From assembly GCF_901709675.1 (NCBI RefSeq), contig NC_051098.1, positions 16,673,464-16,737,463 of the forward strand: a DNA stretch of 64,000 nucleotides. Reading direction: 5' to 3'. Within the stretch, counting starts at the first letter, position 1. Every line of letters begins with the position of its first letter. The translations under genes and the position numbers were made by a program. Under the pieces are notes generated by a model. That model saw nothing but the letters and a program-made list of their open reading frames with translations. It was not told the origin of the DNA and ran no database searches. Of this stretch, positions 26,201 to 39,883 are shown in pieces. This DNA is from Syngnathus acus (taxonomy: Eukaryota; Chordata; Actinopteri; Syngnathiformes; Syngnathidae).

Positions 26201-29200
26201 GGCAATAAAGTCTCGCTGCTAAGCTATAGCTCTCCTTGATTGGAACGATTTAAGAAGTCTTTAAGGACGTGAGCTAATTAGCACTAAATCTGGCTCTGAT
26301 CCATTAGCGGGAGCTAATCGCTAAATTACCTGTCCAGAGTGAGGCATGTCTGCAAAGTTGCCCTTTGCAATGTAGCCTTTCCGATATCCCGCTGATACGG
26401 TTTTGGAAAATCCATTCGCAATGGTGGTAAAAGCCGAGGCGAGGGCGAGGGTGCCTTTTGGCCACGTTACAAACGGACTCCATCTCTCTTCAATTTTGAT
26501 CCGGAGTGCAAGTTTCGTTTTGACCTGCGCGGCTTTTGGTGGATTTACGGTCGTCAAGTTTGTTTTTTTGCCCTCTGGATTTATGCTGGTCTACTTTTCA
26601 CTTTTGGAGGATTTATTTGATTTTTTTTTAGTCGTCTCATTCCAACCTGTGCAATTTTCAGAGGGGGCCTTATTTTAACTGGCTCTTGTAGACTTATACT
26701 AACATATGCAACATTACAGTCCTATTTTTTTCTTTTTCTTTTCTTTCAAAGGTCTAGTTGTGTGTCAGTTTGGTATTAACCTGCACAAGGTTATTTTTGG
26801 GCGGCATCCATTTGTTATCTGTGAAGGCTTTCATCAGTCGGATCCACCTACGTGCTTTGCAGTCAGTGCAAATGTTTAATGAGTTCATTAAAATGTTAAA
26901 GAGCCCATTAAAAAGAAAACAATGCAATGAGCCGCGCTCTCCGTCAAAGTGGACATTTTTGTTTTTGGAGGCTGCAAACTGAGTCAGCCAACAAAGTCCT
27001 CCCCTGTGATTTGACGCAGCGGGGAGACAAAAGGGTCGGGCTGGCAATAAATATCCTGGAGGGGAGGAGGCTTACTTCTTATCATTGTCTTTGTGTGTGT
27101 CTGTGCAGCAGGAAGAAGAGTGGGGAGGAAAAAAAAAAGACAATATATCCACATCGGAAAGTGGGTCATGAAAACACTATTGTCTCCCGATTGTGAACTA
27201 TATTACACAATTGGCTGGAAAGAAAGATGAAACGGAAAAAAACGGTGACAGGTTTTCATGCGCTGACTTTCAAATACAAAAAGACAAAAAGTGTTTTTGC
27301 CACAGCTTTCTTGATTAAGCTGTTAGCAGGGAAAGCTAAAAAAAAAAAAAAAAAAAAGAAGAGTTTTTCGGGTCATCCATCACCATATAAGGACACATTG
27401 AGAAAATAATCACAGATGTGGAAAGGCGGCACGGTATGACTCCATATGGTTTGCGACATTCCGAGTGAAAATGACACCAAAGGTGCACCCCGTGCCCTTG
27501 GACCAGCCCCAACCTGTCTTGCGGAAGAATAACAGTCAAGGCGAGAGAAAGCAAACGCTTTGCCACCACGTGCGCTTTATTGCTAGCGCTGCGCTGCGCG
27601 GCATCAATCATGTAGCAAGAAAATGGAGGCAATAACTCACCTCTGGGTTTGCTTTTTGTCCCTTCCACTGATAGCGTGAGGGGAGGGGAGAAAACAGCAG
27701 GTTAGACACAGCCGGATAATTATCAGCCGGGAGGGAGGAAACATTTGGATTGAATAGAACGTCGGCTAGCCTTGCGAGCGTTAACAAATGAGCAAAGGAT
27801 CCTCCAGATAATTGCGCAAATCCGCTCTCAAGCAGCATATCAGGCACTCTCAAACACACACATTTTGGCCAGTCACCCGTCAGCCATTTTTCTTGCGTAT
27901 GGTGCACGCTCTTGAATCAAGCCGCTTGTTTCCACGGCAACAACAAGTCTTAGTTTCACTTTCTTTTCACATCGTTTCATCAGGTGACCATTTTGTCCGA
28001 AAATGGTCAGGTGTGCGATCCAAACCACAGCCAGGCTGATTTGTCCCAAACATGGCTGACTTTTTCCTTCTTCTTCCGTAACAAGTAGCATCTCATGCAG
28101 CATCTTGAACAAAGCTTAATGCCGCCGCCGCCACATCAAGGTCAGACAATTTACAAGAATTTCATGCTCCTGTCTGAACGGTCATCAGAACACTATGGAA
28201 ACTCTGGCACTTAATCATAAAGTGTGACGCAAACAATTAAGAGCTCAAAAAAGGGGTGGGGAAAAAAAAAAATGCTGATAAAGTTAATCATTCCCGCGAG
28301 GCCCAATTTGGAAGACAGCTGCCAAGACGGCAAAGAGTCGATAATGTCCAATTTCCACCTTGATGACTTTCATCAGCCTCGCTCGTTTGTCTGGAGCGTT
28401 GGTTTTCAGACACTTTGCTTGCCGTACAACTTCCCTAACCACGTTCAGAACTTTTTATTTGACGCCATCACTGTTGAAACGACGACTTCCTCTTTGCTGA
28501 TATGTGAGAAGCGTGCCCATCCATCCATCATCTGGCCGGTGACACGTTTGCAGAGGAGGCGCTTTGGGAGGCGGCCCTGCCCTGCCTTGCCCTGCCCTGC
28601 CTTGCCCTGCCCTGCAAGTCCCGCCCACCCTCTGCGTGTTCTCGCTGCATTTTCACACATGCAGCACTTTTCCCGAGTATCGCTCAAACAGAGCCGCACA
28701 AAAAGAGTCATTTGTTTTCATTAAAAACCACCAACGAGGGAAACGGTTCTCCAAAAGACACTCAATAGAACACGTGAAAGACAAAAAATGTATTTCAATC
28801 CGGCCGGATTCAACAGCTGAAGCATCTGAGTTCAACATAAAACAAAAGGGTTCTAATGAAAGAGCCTTGAGGGGTCGTCCCACATGTCATAACTGTTCAG
28901 TCAGACTTCACCTTCTCACATCTCGGCCAGTTGAGAAGTCACTCGGAATGGAGGTAGCGCTCGAGAACATCCTGGAAGTACTCTCATGAATTAATCCGGA
29001 TGGCTGGCGAGACGGATGAGCACCGTAGCGACGCCGAAACAAAGCACGTCAACGGGAGCCAGATAAGAAAGCGGTGAGAAAGTCGTCGAGGCGGACAAGC
29101 AATCTTTTTGGCCGCTGAGAAGCGCAGCGTGAGCCGCTATCTGGCCATCGGCGAGCCGTGAGCAAGTCTCCCGGGACGACCGGCGTGTAACTAACCCGTG

Positions 29201-30147
29201 GAACCGGTGCGCTTCATCCCATTCCGCTCACGCGCTCACACCCTCGGGCGGAATCACGCGGCGCTGTTAGAAAGCGGCTCGGCCGAGTCGCCTGGTAAAC
29301 GGCAGGTAAGGCACATTTGCTTTGGGAGAGCAGAAAAATGCTTTGTTTTGCCCACACAGTCAATAGAAACACTTGCTTTTACTCGGGAGCAAAAAGGTTT
29401 GATAGCAGAGGAGAGGAAACAATTGATTCATTCATTCATTTATGCGGTTGTGCATTTATGTATTTATTTATTTTTCATGTATTCCATCCATCCATCATCT
29501 TTTTTATGTATTGAATTATTCCTCATCATAACAATTAGCCTTTATTTTGCGTTTTGTAAGCGCCAAAGACAATGTAGCTTTTGGGAGGAGAAACTTTTAT
29601 TTGCATAGTCACTCTTATTCCTTTCAGTTTGCGCCTAATTCCATTTCAACGTTGCAGCACTGCCATTGTTTCCATTCCGAAACGGTGCCGTATCATATCA
29701 TTTGCATTCCAGAGCAAGTGAAGAAGATAACATTTGTGGAGATGATCATATTTTGTGTGAGTGACGGCGACACGGTGATACGACGCCTTGTGCTCATGGG
29801 CGTGTCACACAGCTTCAGAAAGACTCCATTCCTCCAAAATACACACACCCACGCACGCACACGTCATGGAAAAGACTTGACTTTTTACGATTGGTCATTA
29901 CGCAGTGCGCCCGTATCTGTACACGTTGCATTTCTTTTCTGGCGCCGTACTTCATCTTCTTATACAACCTGCTCATAAAATGCGAAATAAATGAGTGTGA
30001 ATATTGAAAAGCCAAGCATCCGCACATACGTTTCATTCGACGTGATGTGCCTGCCTCTTCAGAGTCTATTTTCATTTGTGTGATTGCTGTTTTATCATGT
30101 GTAAAGCCAACGGCACAAGTCATAATGTGTCGAGACAAGAATTTCTC

Positions 30148-30212
<65 letters not shown>

Positions 30213-33200
30213 ATGATTATGGTTGGCTTCCTTCCATATGGCTTCAAAACACAACGTCTAAAGTCTTTCACCGCCAACTCCAGAAGGTGATATCGCAGCA
30301 CCAACAAGAAAGCCAATTCAACTCCTCCGACACCATGTCCCAATTGAAGCACTTTATGGCAGTGCAAGCTTGTAAATGTTACAACAACAAGAAAAAAGAT
30401 TGCAAAGCGCAGTCATTTCGAAAACCTTGATTTAATACGCGGCGTCACGGCAACGCCAACAAATGACAACTTTCACATCTTTTCCACTCGCAAGTGCGTT
30501 GTAGAAAGAGGTGCGACGTAATAGCAATCTAAATCTAAATTCAAAATACTGCAATCAAACTTGGCAAAAGATATGAAATAAAATGACAAAACAAATGGGC
30601 CTCTCTTAATGCCAATAGTAATAAGACGTAGATTTATAAACAATCATGACCACTTTTTGTTGCTGTTGTAGGTAGAAACAGGCTGTTTGCTGAACTTTAC
30701 ATCAAAATACGCTTTACTTTTTTCTTTCGCCTCAAGGGCTCCATTTTTATATTTAAAGACGAACCGTGTGGGTTTGGGACAAAATGGCCCTTTTTGACAA
30801 CGACCATAATAAAACATTTTCAAGAAATCAAGCGTGAAGGATTCATACCTGTGCTTGCAAAACAAATAACACCAGAGCGCTGCACCGACCTCAATTTATG
30901 CAAGACGGTAAACGTCTTTTCATAGGCCGCCTGTCCTTTAAAAAAGGACTCAGCTCCCCCCAAAATAGTCAGCTTTAATCAAATGGCCGGACGTGTATAT
31001 AAAGGCTAGTTAGCTAGCTAGCTGGCTAAGTAGCTAGCAAACAAGCATGTTAAAACAACACAGTTTGTTTGTTAGCACACTGCACTATGAGATTTGGAAG
31101 CCGCCTTTTATGGCTCCACATGAGATTTGACTGCAAAAAAAAACAATCACTGGATGATTCAAAGCACCTCAAAGGCGTTCATTCCAACAGTTTAGACAGT
31201 CCCTTTTTCCATAGCCAAGCCCCAATTTTTGCACTGTACAATCTACAATGGCTGGCCTAAATGGAAAAGCACTCAGTCGTTGATTTGACTTGATGCCGTA
31301 AGTCCATTGATTCTCCGAAACGGCAATTTGCTCTCGTATATACGAACGGCACTTGATTTCTACCTGCTCGGCGGGGAGGCTAATTCCTTCGGAATGACTT
31401 GGCAATATGCCTTATTCACTTGGCGGATGACGAACCGAGGCCGGCCGGCCGGCAATTGCTTTCACGTTTGTATTCACAACGTGAGCGCATATTTCCAGAT
31501 GAAGGAGGTAAAAACACAATTGAGCTCACCTCACAATGGGACAAATTCATTTGTTTGTTTTTCATGAGCTGTAGATTTCAAACGAGCGTTTCAAAATCTG
31601 GTCAGGAAGTCTATCGGGGCCAATAAAAATTGCACTTAGTGATTGATCATCAACCGCCATCTTGACCTTGCTTTAGTTGGCCCCTCGTTGAATTTTTTCA
31701 GCCATTTCTTTTTCCCATTTCAAGAAAATTGTTGAAAGTCGTACAGTCTGACAAAAGCGTAGAAGAAGGATGCCGAAATGAAGAAGGTCAGCATACGTGC
31801 TGACAAAATGAGAGAAACACTTGAAACCCTTCAAGTAAGTGGCGACGTCTTTGGACAAGCGTTTAGCTGCTAGCACACCGGCTTGTACTTCAGCTACTTG
31901 AATGCACACACACACACACACACTCACACACACTCGATCACCTCGCGTTCCATTTCAGACTTCAGCCTGGCACAATCCATCAGTCCATTCTGCACTGAAG
32001 GTCGGCTTTCATTTTCATCTTAAACTGGATTCACATTGGAGGGAGGGTTTACAGATCCAATTCCAATTTGGTGTCTGTATTCTGCACAGGCACAGTTGGT
32101 TATATATTATGACTTTTTATACATTAAAACAACAAAGGAAATATAGGACTATTTTTGGGTGAGAGTAAGGGGAGGTGGTGAGTTGTTGTTTTGGAAGGAT
32201 TGAGAGTTATTTATGATGAAAAACAAAAAAGAGTTGGGAAAAGAGAGGGAGAGAAGCTCGAAAACAAGGGTCATGGTTTCAAAATGCTGTGTTACTTTGA
32301 AGCAGTCGACATCTTTTCATCATTTTTCTTTGCTTTGGCCTTCAAGTCTTCTATTTCACTTGAGCTTTTTGACACGCTGTTGACACTTTTCACTCTGTGA
32401 TTTCCATAAATGGCTCGTAAGGAGAAAGCGCAGCAATCTGGTGGGACCCTTTGAAAGCAGCCGAACAGAAAACACTCGCTAAAAAGAAAAAGAAAGAAAT
32501 AAAAATCCTCACACAGGCAGACAAACTCCGCTTTTAGCCGAGAGAAAGCATCCCCAATGACCTCTTGCACGGTGTTGGCTCAGCAGATGAAAAGCTGCGG
32601 GCTGCCTCCACAAACTTCACGTCAGCCTTTCTTTACGGCAGGTGCGGGCTTGGGATCGCTCGTACGCATCGTTGCCTGCCACAGAGATGCACGCCATGTT
32701 GCGACTTGAAGCAAATGTGAACACGCAAATCTGGGCTGACCTTTAGCTAAACAAGTGGCAAGTTTGTCTCCGCTGCATGGAAATGAATCCATTTGCATTC
32801 TTGAACCGCGTCAACGTTTTGCTAGCACCGCGGAGGTTTACGGATGTTTTTTGCACCTTGAGGAAATCAGGCGCTTTGCGAGCAACAGCAAAAGTGAAGT
32901 CTTTATTGGAGGTCTGGCGCTGATCGATGAAATGCAATAAAAGCGTGGAGATGGACGAGCGCGGGGGAAAGACCCTCCAGGAGGAAGAAGCAAGTTCAAA
33001 CCAGGAAATACTTGGCCAATCGATCCACGTGGACCTTTTGGATTATTCATGATGCTTCCACTGAGTAAATTCAAGGCGGCCGGCCGCGGCGGGGGCTGCG
33101 TTTTTGGAACGTGCTTCTTTTTCAAAAAGAATGGAGGGTGATTTTTCATGTTCCTGCTTGAAGCGCAATCTCCTAACGTGGACATTGAATGGTGACGTTC

Positions 33201-36200
33201 AACACAGCCGGCCGGACTAAACCGCAGTCACTCAGGAGGTTGACAATCTTAACACAACACACACGGCAGGATCACTTAGGATGAGCTTGAACAAGAAATG
33301 AATTCATAAAAAATCTTAACAGCGCACACTGCAGGTGAATTGCTCAGGAATTTCTTTTGTGAAAAAACAAAAACTACACTAATCACAAAGAACTGAACAC
33401 ATCGTAGCTCACAAGATACCAGCGCAGGTGCTAATCTCATTATTTGGCAACGTGATGGTTTCCTTGGCTTCAGCGACGGTGTCCATTCTTTACAATGTAT
33501 TCATGATGACCTTCTTTGTGACCTACACCAGGAGAGATCATTTTACCGGCTGAAAACATGTCCGCTAAAGTTATCATGATCTCTCGCGCTCTCGGTTCTG
33601 AAAAAGGTCGGCATTTGCGGCACGGCGGCCGTACGGCGCGGAACAGATCAGTCCTCGGTTCTGGAAGGCCCCCGCGAGCGCTTCCCGGAGACCTTTGCTC
33701 ATCTGCGACTGCCACGCAAACAGATGGGGCCTATCTGGCGTCGGCCTCATTATTGAGCCTCCGAGCCCTCCTTTGCCGCGGCCGGCGCCAGCTGTCCTAC
33801 GGGTCCAACGTTATTCCGGCACCTGGCAAGCGATCATCAAAGCGGCGCAGCGAGGGGGCATCCGCTCGGCGACATTGGCTTTATTGGCGACGGGACGACT
33901 TGTAAATAACTAGTCGTCTTCAAGGTGGGCTGCCGGGAAATGCGAGGTTGTGTCAGACGGCCGCCATTTGCAATTTGGGCACGGATTTTCGAAATGAAGC
34001 AGATGCACACGATGGCCTCGTAAAAACAAAACTATTTACACCCGGATTACGGAGCAGCAAAGACGAAACCATTTTTTCCTGGCCACCGTGCTGATACTGG
34101 GCCGAGACGAGCGATCAATAGCGAGGTCTCGGCGAGCGACGAAGAGCTGAAAGGTACGTCCAATCCCACCTGATGAGACGCCGCTCCTCAGCGGAGGAGC
34201 TAATGGAGTCGGGCTGACACGGTGGACCAGCGTAATACCGATAAAAAGCATTTTCTCACGCCGCCTTCCGTAATTGAAGCTCTCGAAGCCGACAATTTGC
34301 CGGGGTCACATCCGACTCCGTAGGCTCAGAAGATTTACGGTGCTTGTCATTTCTTTTCTTTACATGTTGTGGCTATTTATTTCCATTTTTTTCGGATTCA
34401 TTGACTAATATTTGTCATGATCTGGATTTGTCTTGTTTTCTTCAAATCTGAAATTTGATTCTGCCAAATATCGGTCTGTAAAAAAATCCATCCGGCTCGG
34501 GCCTTGTTAACTTTCCGTGTCATTTCCATGAGGGAAATTGTTTTCATCTTGATGTTTCCGCCGTGGCTGCATTCTGCACGTTATTGCACGCCACAGTGCA
34601 ATTAAAGGACGTCGGTCGCGATGGATGGATGCGCCCTGAGAGAGTGGGGCGGGTTCGGGCGTTGACAGAGCATCGCGGCGCTACCGTGTCCCTGTCGGAA
34701 CTCTCCGACACTTTCCCGGCGAGATGGACGAAGGCAATGTTCTTCCCCCGCCGGGCCGACGGCTGTTGGAGGAGATTAACCTTGCGAGCGGCCAAATAGC
34801 GACTGGCTTTTATTTCATTTGAGTCCGGCCTTGCTTTGGAGTCCAGAGCAGAAAAACATCTTTTGCGGCAAGCTACAAAAAAGATGACATCACAACCTCA
34901 GTGATACTATATTAATTCAAAATATGAATGCGATGAAGTTGAAATGACCTCCCATCACCCAAGTCAATCGCAAATCCTGTGAATGTTGCCATCGCTCCAA
35001 AAGTGTTAATTAAGCTCTGAAAGCTCCTAAGACCCTCCGAGACGTTACGACTCGAATTTACTGGCGTGTCTGGTTCGCCGTTACTAGCGCAGCTGTCGCC
35101 AGATGAGCATCCCCGTCACCCAGGAATCGCTCGGCTTTTACGGGGCGGGCGCCCAGATATTGCTTGGCAGGTTGCGGCCCGAGACGCATTTTACAACTTC
35201 GGTGCAATAAAATTGCAGAAGGGGGAAAGCAACCATCAAGAGTCGATTTTATGGGGGGACTTGTTGACGCGCCGGGTGGTGGTGAGGGGACAGATTTACA
35301 AACCTGCCTACCACACGCACAGCTTGGATAGATTTTGGAATTGGCCCACAATTGCAAAGCTGAGAGGGGGAAGATGAGAGCAGCTGTGAACAAGTTTGAA
35401 TTCTTTTGGTATTTTTTGAAGACTGGCACAGATTAAAAAAAAAGGGGTGTTGCACTGTTGTGGGAGTGAGCACATTTGTTTCCCAGCCAATTGAAGCGGC
35501 TCCCTTGACTCCCTGTAACGACGGCATGTACGCCTTTTAGGCCACAGCGCAAAGAAAAACACGGACAGTATGGCAACCTTTGGGAATGAAACATCAGAGT
35601 CGGATTCAGCTTCCACGCATTTGACACGGCTCGTGGACGGGAAGTGGCTAATGTCCAATTAGTTGGGAGCGATATAGCGGCGCAAATAAATCATGTTCCG
35701 AGCAGCGCCCGTCATAACCTGTCAGCGGCACAAACCAAATTACGCTTCCTGCGGTGAGCCCGGACCGTGTACTTCGTTATTTCTTTTCTAGAGGGAATGA
35801 AAGTGCATGCGACACACTTTGGATTTTTTCCCCCCCTCCACGTTACACGCTTCCTGCGCCATTACTCGGCCTGACAACTTCTACGACACGAGCGTGTGGG
35901 CCAGGATCGGCGGGAGGCTAATGAAGGGGAGAAACCATAGCGCTGCTCCTGCACGCCGCCACACGTGTAGAATAATATCAACATCAACTTTCCTGCTTAC
36001 GATACGTTTGCTTTGTATCGTTAAAATGTCATTACGTCAACATGTTTTTGGCTAGCAAAGGAGATTCTGCCACAAGCAGAAGCAAATTATTACATTAAAA
36101 AATGAGGAGATTTGCCTCCATTCATAGTTGAAAGGGCAAATAACCGTACACTACAAACAATTTTTTTATTTATTTCAAACTCATCTCACAATGTTGAAAA

Positions 36201-39200
36201 AGAAGAGATGATTTGATTTTCAACTCAAGTATTAAGCAGTTTTGTTGTTTGCACTTTCAAACAAGTGAGGTCACGGCGACATGGGCGGACTGGGAGGGGG
36301 GGGCGACCCTAACACTGCTCCAGCTGTGCGATAATAATGCGTCAACATTTATGAGTAGAGCGGGCCGATGTTCTTTCAGGAAGAAAAACAACAACAACGA
36401 GACGTTATTGCTTTTGCTACAAGCTGTTGTGCTCATTCAATTTGGGTTTGATATCGGTGAAAGGAACCGGTGACTCATGACGGCAGGAAGCGATCCAATT
36501 TTGGAGATGCCGCCACTTCCGCCAGACTGTATCATCGCCGGCTCAGCGGCCACGTTCCCTTTTTGTGAAAATATAGTCTCGGGTGGGTGGAACGCATCCC
36601 ACCGGCTGTCGGCAGGACTTCTCATGCTGCGACGAGCCGGTGGGGGACATTGCGCCGGCCGGCTAGCTTGCGAAGTTACGCGCGAAGAGAAGACAATGAT
36701 GCTTTTTTTGTGAGAGCGGCAGCCGTCGGCCTCAAAAGCCTCGGGGGGCGTCCGAAAAGATACGCTGCCACCGGTCGGCCGGGCCGCACAAGATTCTCTT
36801 TGACCCGAGACTTTGCTCGCCAAGCGCCTCTGTCGGCCGATTATGCCAGGAAGAAGTCTTTGACCTAGAGAGCGTGCGTTCCTCCGCAGAACCCTGGAGT
36901 GTTTGTCTCGAGAGGATGTCTGGATGACACGTGGGCATGGAGCGCTAAGCTGCTTTCCAGCTTTGCCAGGAGGGCGGCAGGGGCAACCGGAAGACCCCGA
37001 CCGACACAAAACCCATTTTAAACTCCAGTGTTGAAAATGAGCATCAAACATTGGCCTCATTAGGTTGAGGAAAAAAAGCTTCACGATTTAGCCTTCGTCA
37101 GCCTTCTGGTCTTGACAAAATCCCCCATCGATGTTTGTCAAAGTACGAGTCCGGGAAATGGCCACTTTGAAACCAATACGGACGGATTTCTGGCTTGGCT
37201 TTTTTTTTTTTGGTGCATGCTGTTTTGATAGCTACTGCCAACGCATTGCGCGTTGATCGGTGAAATTGGTCTCTGGGGCTGATTTTTCTTTTTTTTTTGT
37301 CCTTTCCAAATGCTCAAAATGACGAACAAGCTGAAGCCAGCACGCTCCTTTCAAACTCAATGGCCAAGACGAAAAACCTTGGCAATTTGGCAGAGCCCAT
37401 CTGTCTGGGATCCCGACTTCCAATTGGGTTTCATTTGAGCAAATTCCCTAGTAGGAGTTTGTCAAAATGGCCGCTCAAAGTAAAATGGCAGACATCCTTT
37501 TCAATTTCACGCTTGGGTTCTTGAGACTATTTCATGCGCCCCGTTATGATCAACACACACCCAATTTGGTGTCCATCAGTGAAACAGGTGTCCTCATTTT
37601 TGTGCGAGCTTGCCAGGTGGCTTTTGGATTGCAGGAGTGGTGTTCCTGGACCCCCAAAATATGTCATCACAAAAAGTAGACGTCAAGGTCCCCAAAATGG
37701 CGACTCGCTCGTTGGGAAAAACGATTCCAAGAGAGCCTGGTGCTCTTCCCAGCAGCTTCCTCTCGCTCATGTCAACTCGTTCTCTACCAGCCAATGAGTT
37801 CACCGATTCGCTGCCAGCCAAGCAAAAAAATGCCGTCAATGGCAGTGATTGCTTTAAAATAAACACCAAAAATATGATTGGATTTGAATGAGTGACATCA
37901 CTCAATGTACGTGGTGATTATATCATTGTCACAACGGTACCCGCAACGACACGGAAAATGTTTTTGCTCGCGCTGTATCATCAGAAGCGCAGTCGGCCGG
38001 AATGTCCACCTCTCCGCGGGGAAGCGCTATCAGCCGAGTAACGCGCGCGATGCCATCCGCCCGCCCGCCCGCGGGCCCAAAGCCCGGCTGGTCTTTCGAG
38101 GATGATGTTCAGTTTAATCACGACGACATGACGCGGAGAGTCGGCCTTGTTCTCCTTTCACGCCGAAAATCCCTTGGAGGGAGGGATTGCAGCAGCCAGG
38201 TGAGCCTTGAATAATTGACGCTCTAATTTCTGGTCGTCGTTTCGCAAGAGGCCGACATCAGAGCTTTGTTGTCAGCTCCTAAAGCTTTTTCTCCACCGGG
38301 ATGTCCAAGAGGTTCGTCTAATAAGGAGCTGAAACTAATAATGAGCTGACCCCTCGTGGTGGGCTGACAGCAGCCTTGAGTTACACTCTAAGCAACCCCC
38401 CCAAGTTCCCGCCCTGCCTCCGGTAAGCCTCCAGGCATGCTGACCACTCTCGACCTCTTGGAGATTCAGCTCTCGGGAGGTGAGACTACTCAGAAATGCG
38501 TGCGCTTCAGTCTGGTGAGGGATCTTCGTCGCTGCAATACAATTCAAAATGGGACCGCTGAACAGGAAGTGAACAAACTGGGCTGCTCAACATCACTGAA
38601 AAAAATCGAAACATTTGGATTTCTTCATTCTCTGGTCAGCCAATTTTTTCAATTGCTAAAAAGAAATCCCAATTTTTTTTCCAAATCGCTTCCCCAAGCA
38701 GCTGCAGCGTGTCCAAGCCGGCGGCTGACACGCCGCGCGCCATTCTTTCTTGGCTCGGGACGCGGCCAGCTTTCAAAGCCGGCCAAACGTCCTCGGCATA
38801 CCGATTCCCGTATTTCCCGTATCATTTGCATAATCCCGCCAGTGCTAATGCAGCGCCGCGACAATGTTTCACGCCTTCCCTGTTGGCGTGCCAACACGAG
38901 CGCCGCATCTGGCACGCCCAAAAGCGAACAAGCCGTCAACAACCTTGCAGATGTAAGATTATTATGGATCCAAAATAAGCCCACACACTCCACCATAGGG
39001 GCCGTTTCAGCACATTTTCCGCCACGGCCCCGCTCGGCCTTTCTCAAAGTGAATTTGTTAACTTGTGCTTTTTCAAAATTTGAGCGCTGGCAACTTGCAT
39101 CAGGTCGGTGCCCTGGAAAAGGATAAGCAGAAAGGCCCACAAAGTGCAAGCGGACCATTTAGCGCCCATCCAAATATTGAGGCATCCGAAGTGGAAACGC

Positions 39201-39847
39201 GACACATCTGGGCGGTGAATTTGTCACCAGCTGAAATCAGCCTTTCATTTCCGCACTCATTTGACTCACGCCGCCAGATTTTGGCATCCCGCTTGTCGGG
39301 TCTTTGGTGGGGGCTGAAGACCCTCTCCGCCACCTCGCGCCACCGCCATTTATTGCGAGCGCCCATGTGTGAGTCGCTACGCCACGGGAAGCAATTTGGT
39401 GAAAGCCGGAGGCTACGGCCGCTTATTTTTTTTTGCCGTATGATGGATTCACTCTGCAGGCTGCCCGGTAGCAACTCCGTCCGTTTCCTGACACCGTCCC
39501 CCTCCCAGCCCCCTCCCAGCCCCCCCTCACATCATCCAAACTTAATACCACAGCACTTTTTGGACAATTGCTTGCAAAATCAACAATCATAGCAGTCGTT
39601 TCGCAGAACTAATCAGACCTTGTATGAAGTAATAAGTACAAACAACGCAGCAAATTTGCTTTGCAGCAAAAAACTTGCTTGCTTTGTTGTGCTGACTAAT
39701 ATTGTCGCCATAAATACCCGTCATTTACATTTTAAAGTTGTTCCAACTAAAGTTACCGTTTTAGCCCCCCCAAAAATATTTAAAAAAAATGAGATTTGCC
39801 ACCCTAAATCTGCAAGCGGGTCACATCCCCCGGGCTTGCGCACGCAT

Positions 39848-39883
<36 letters not shown>

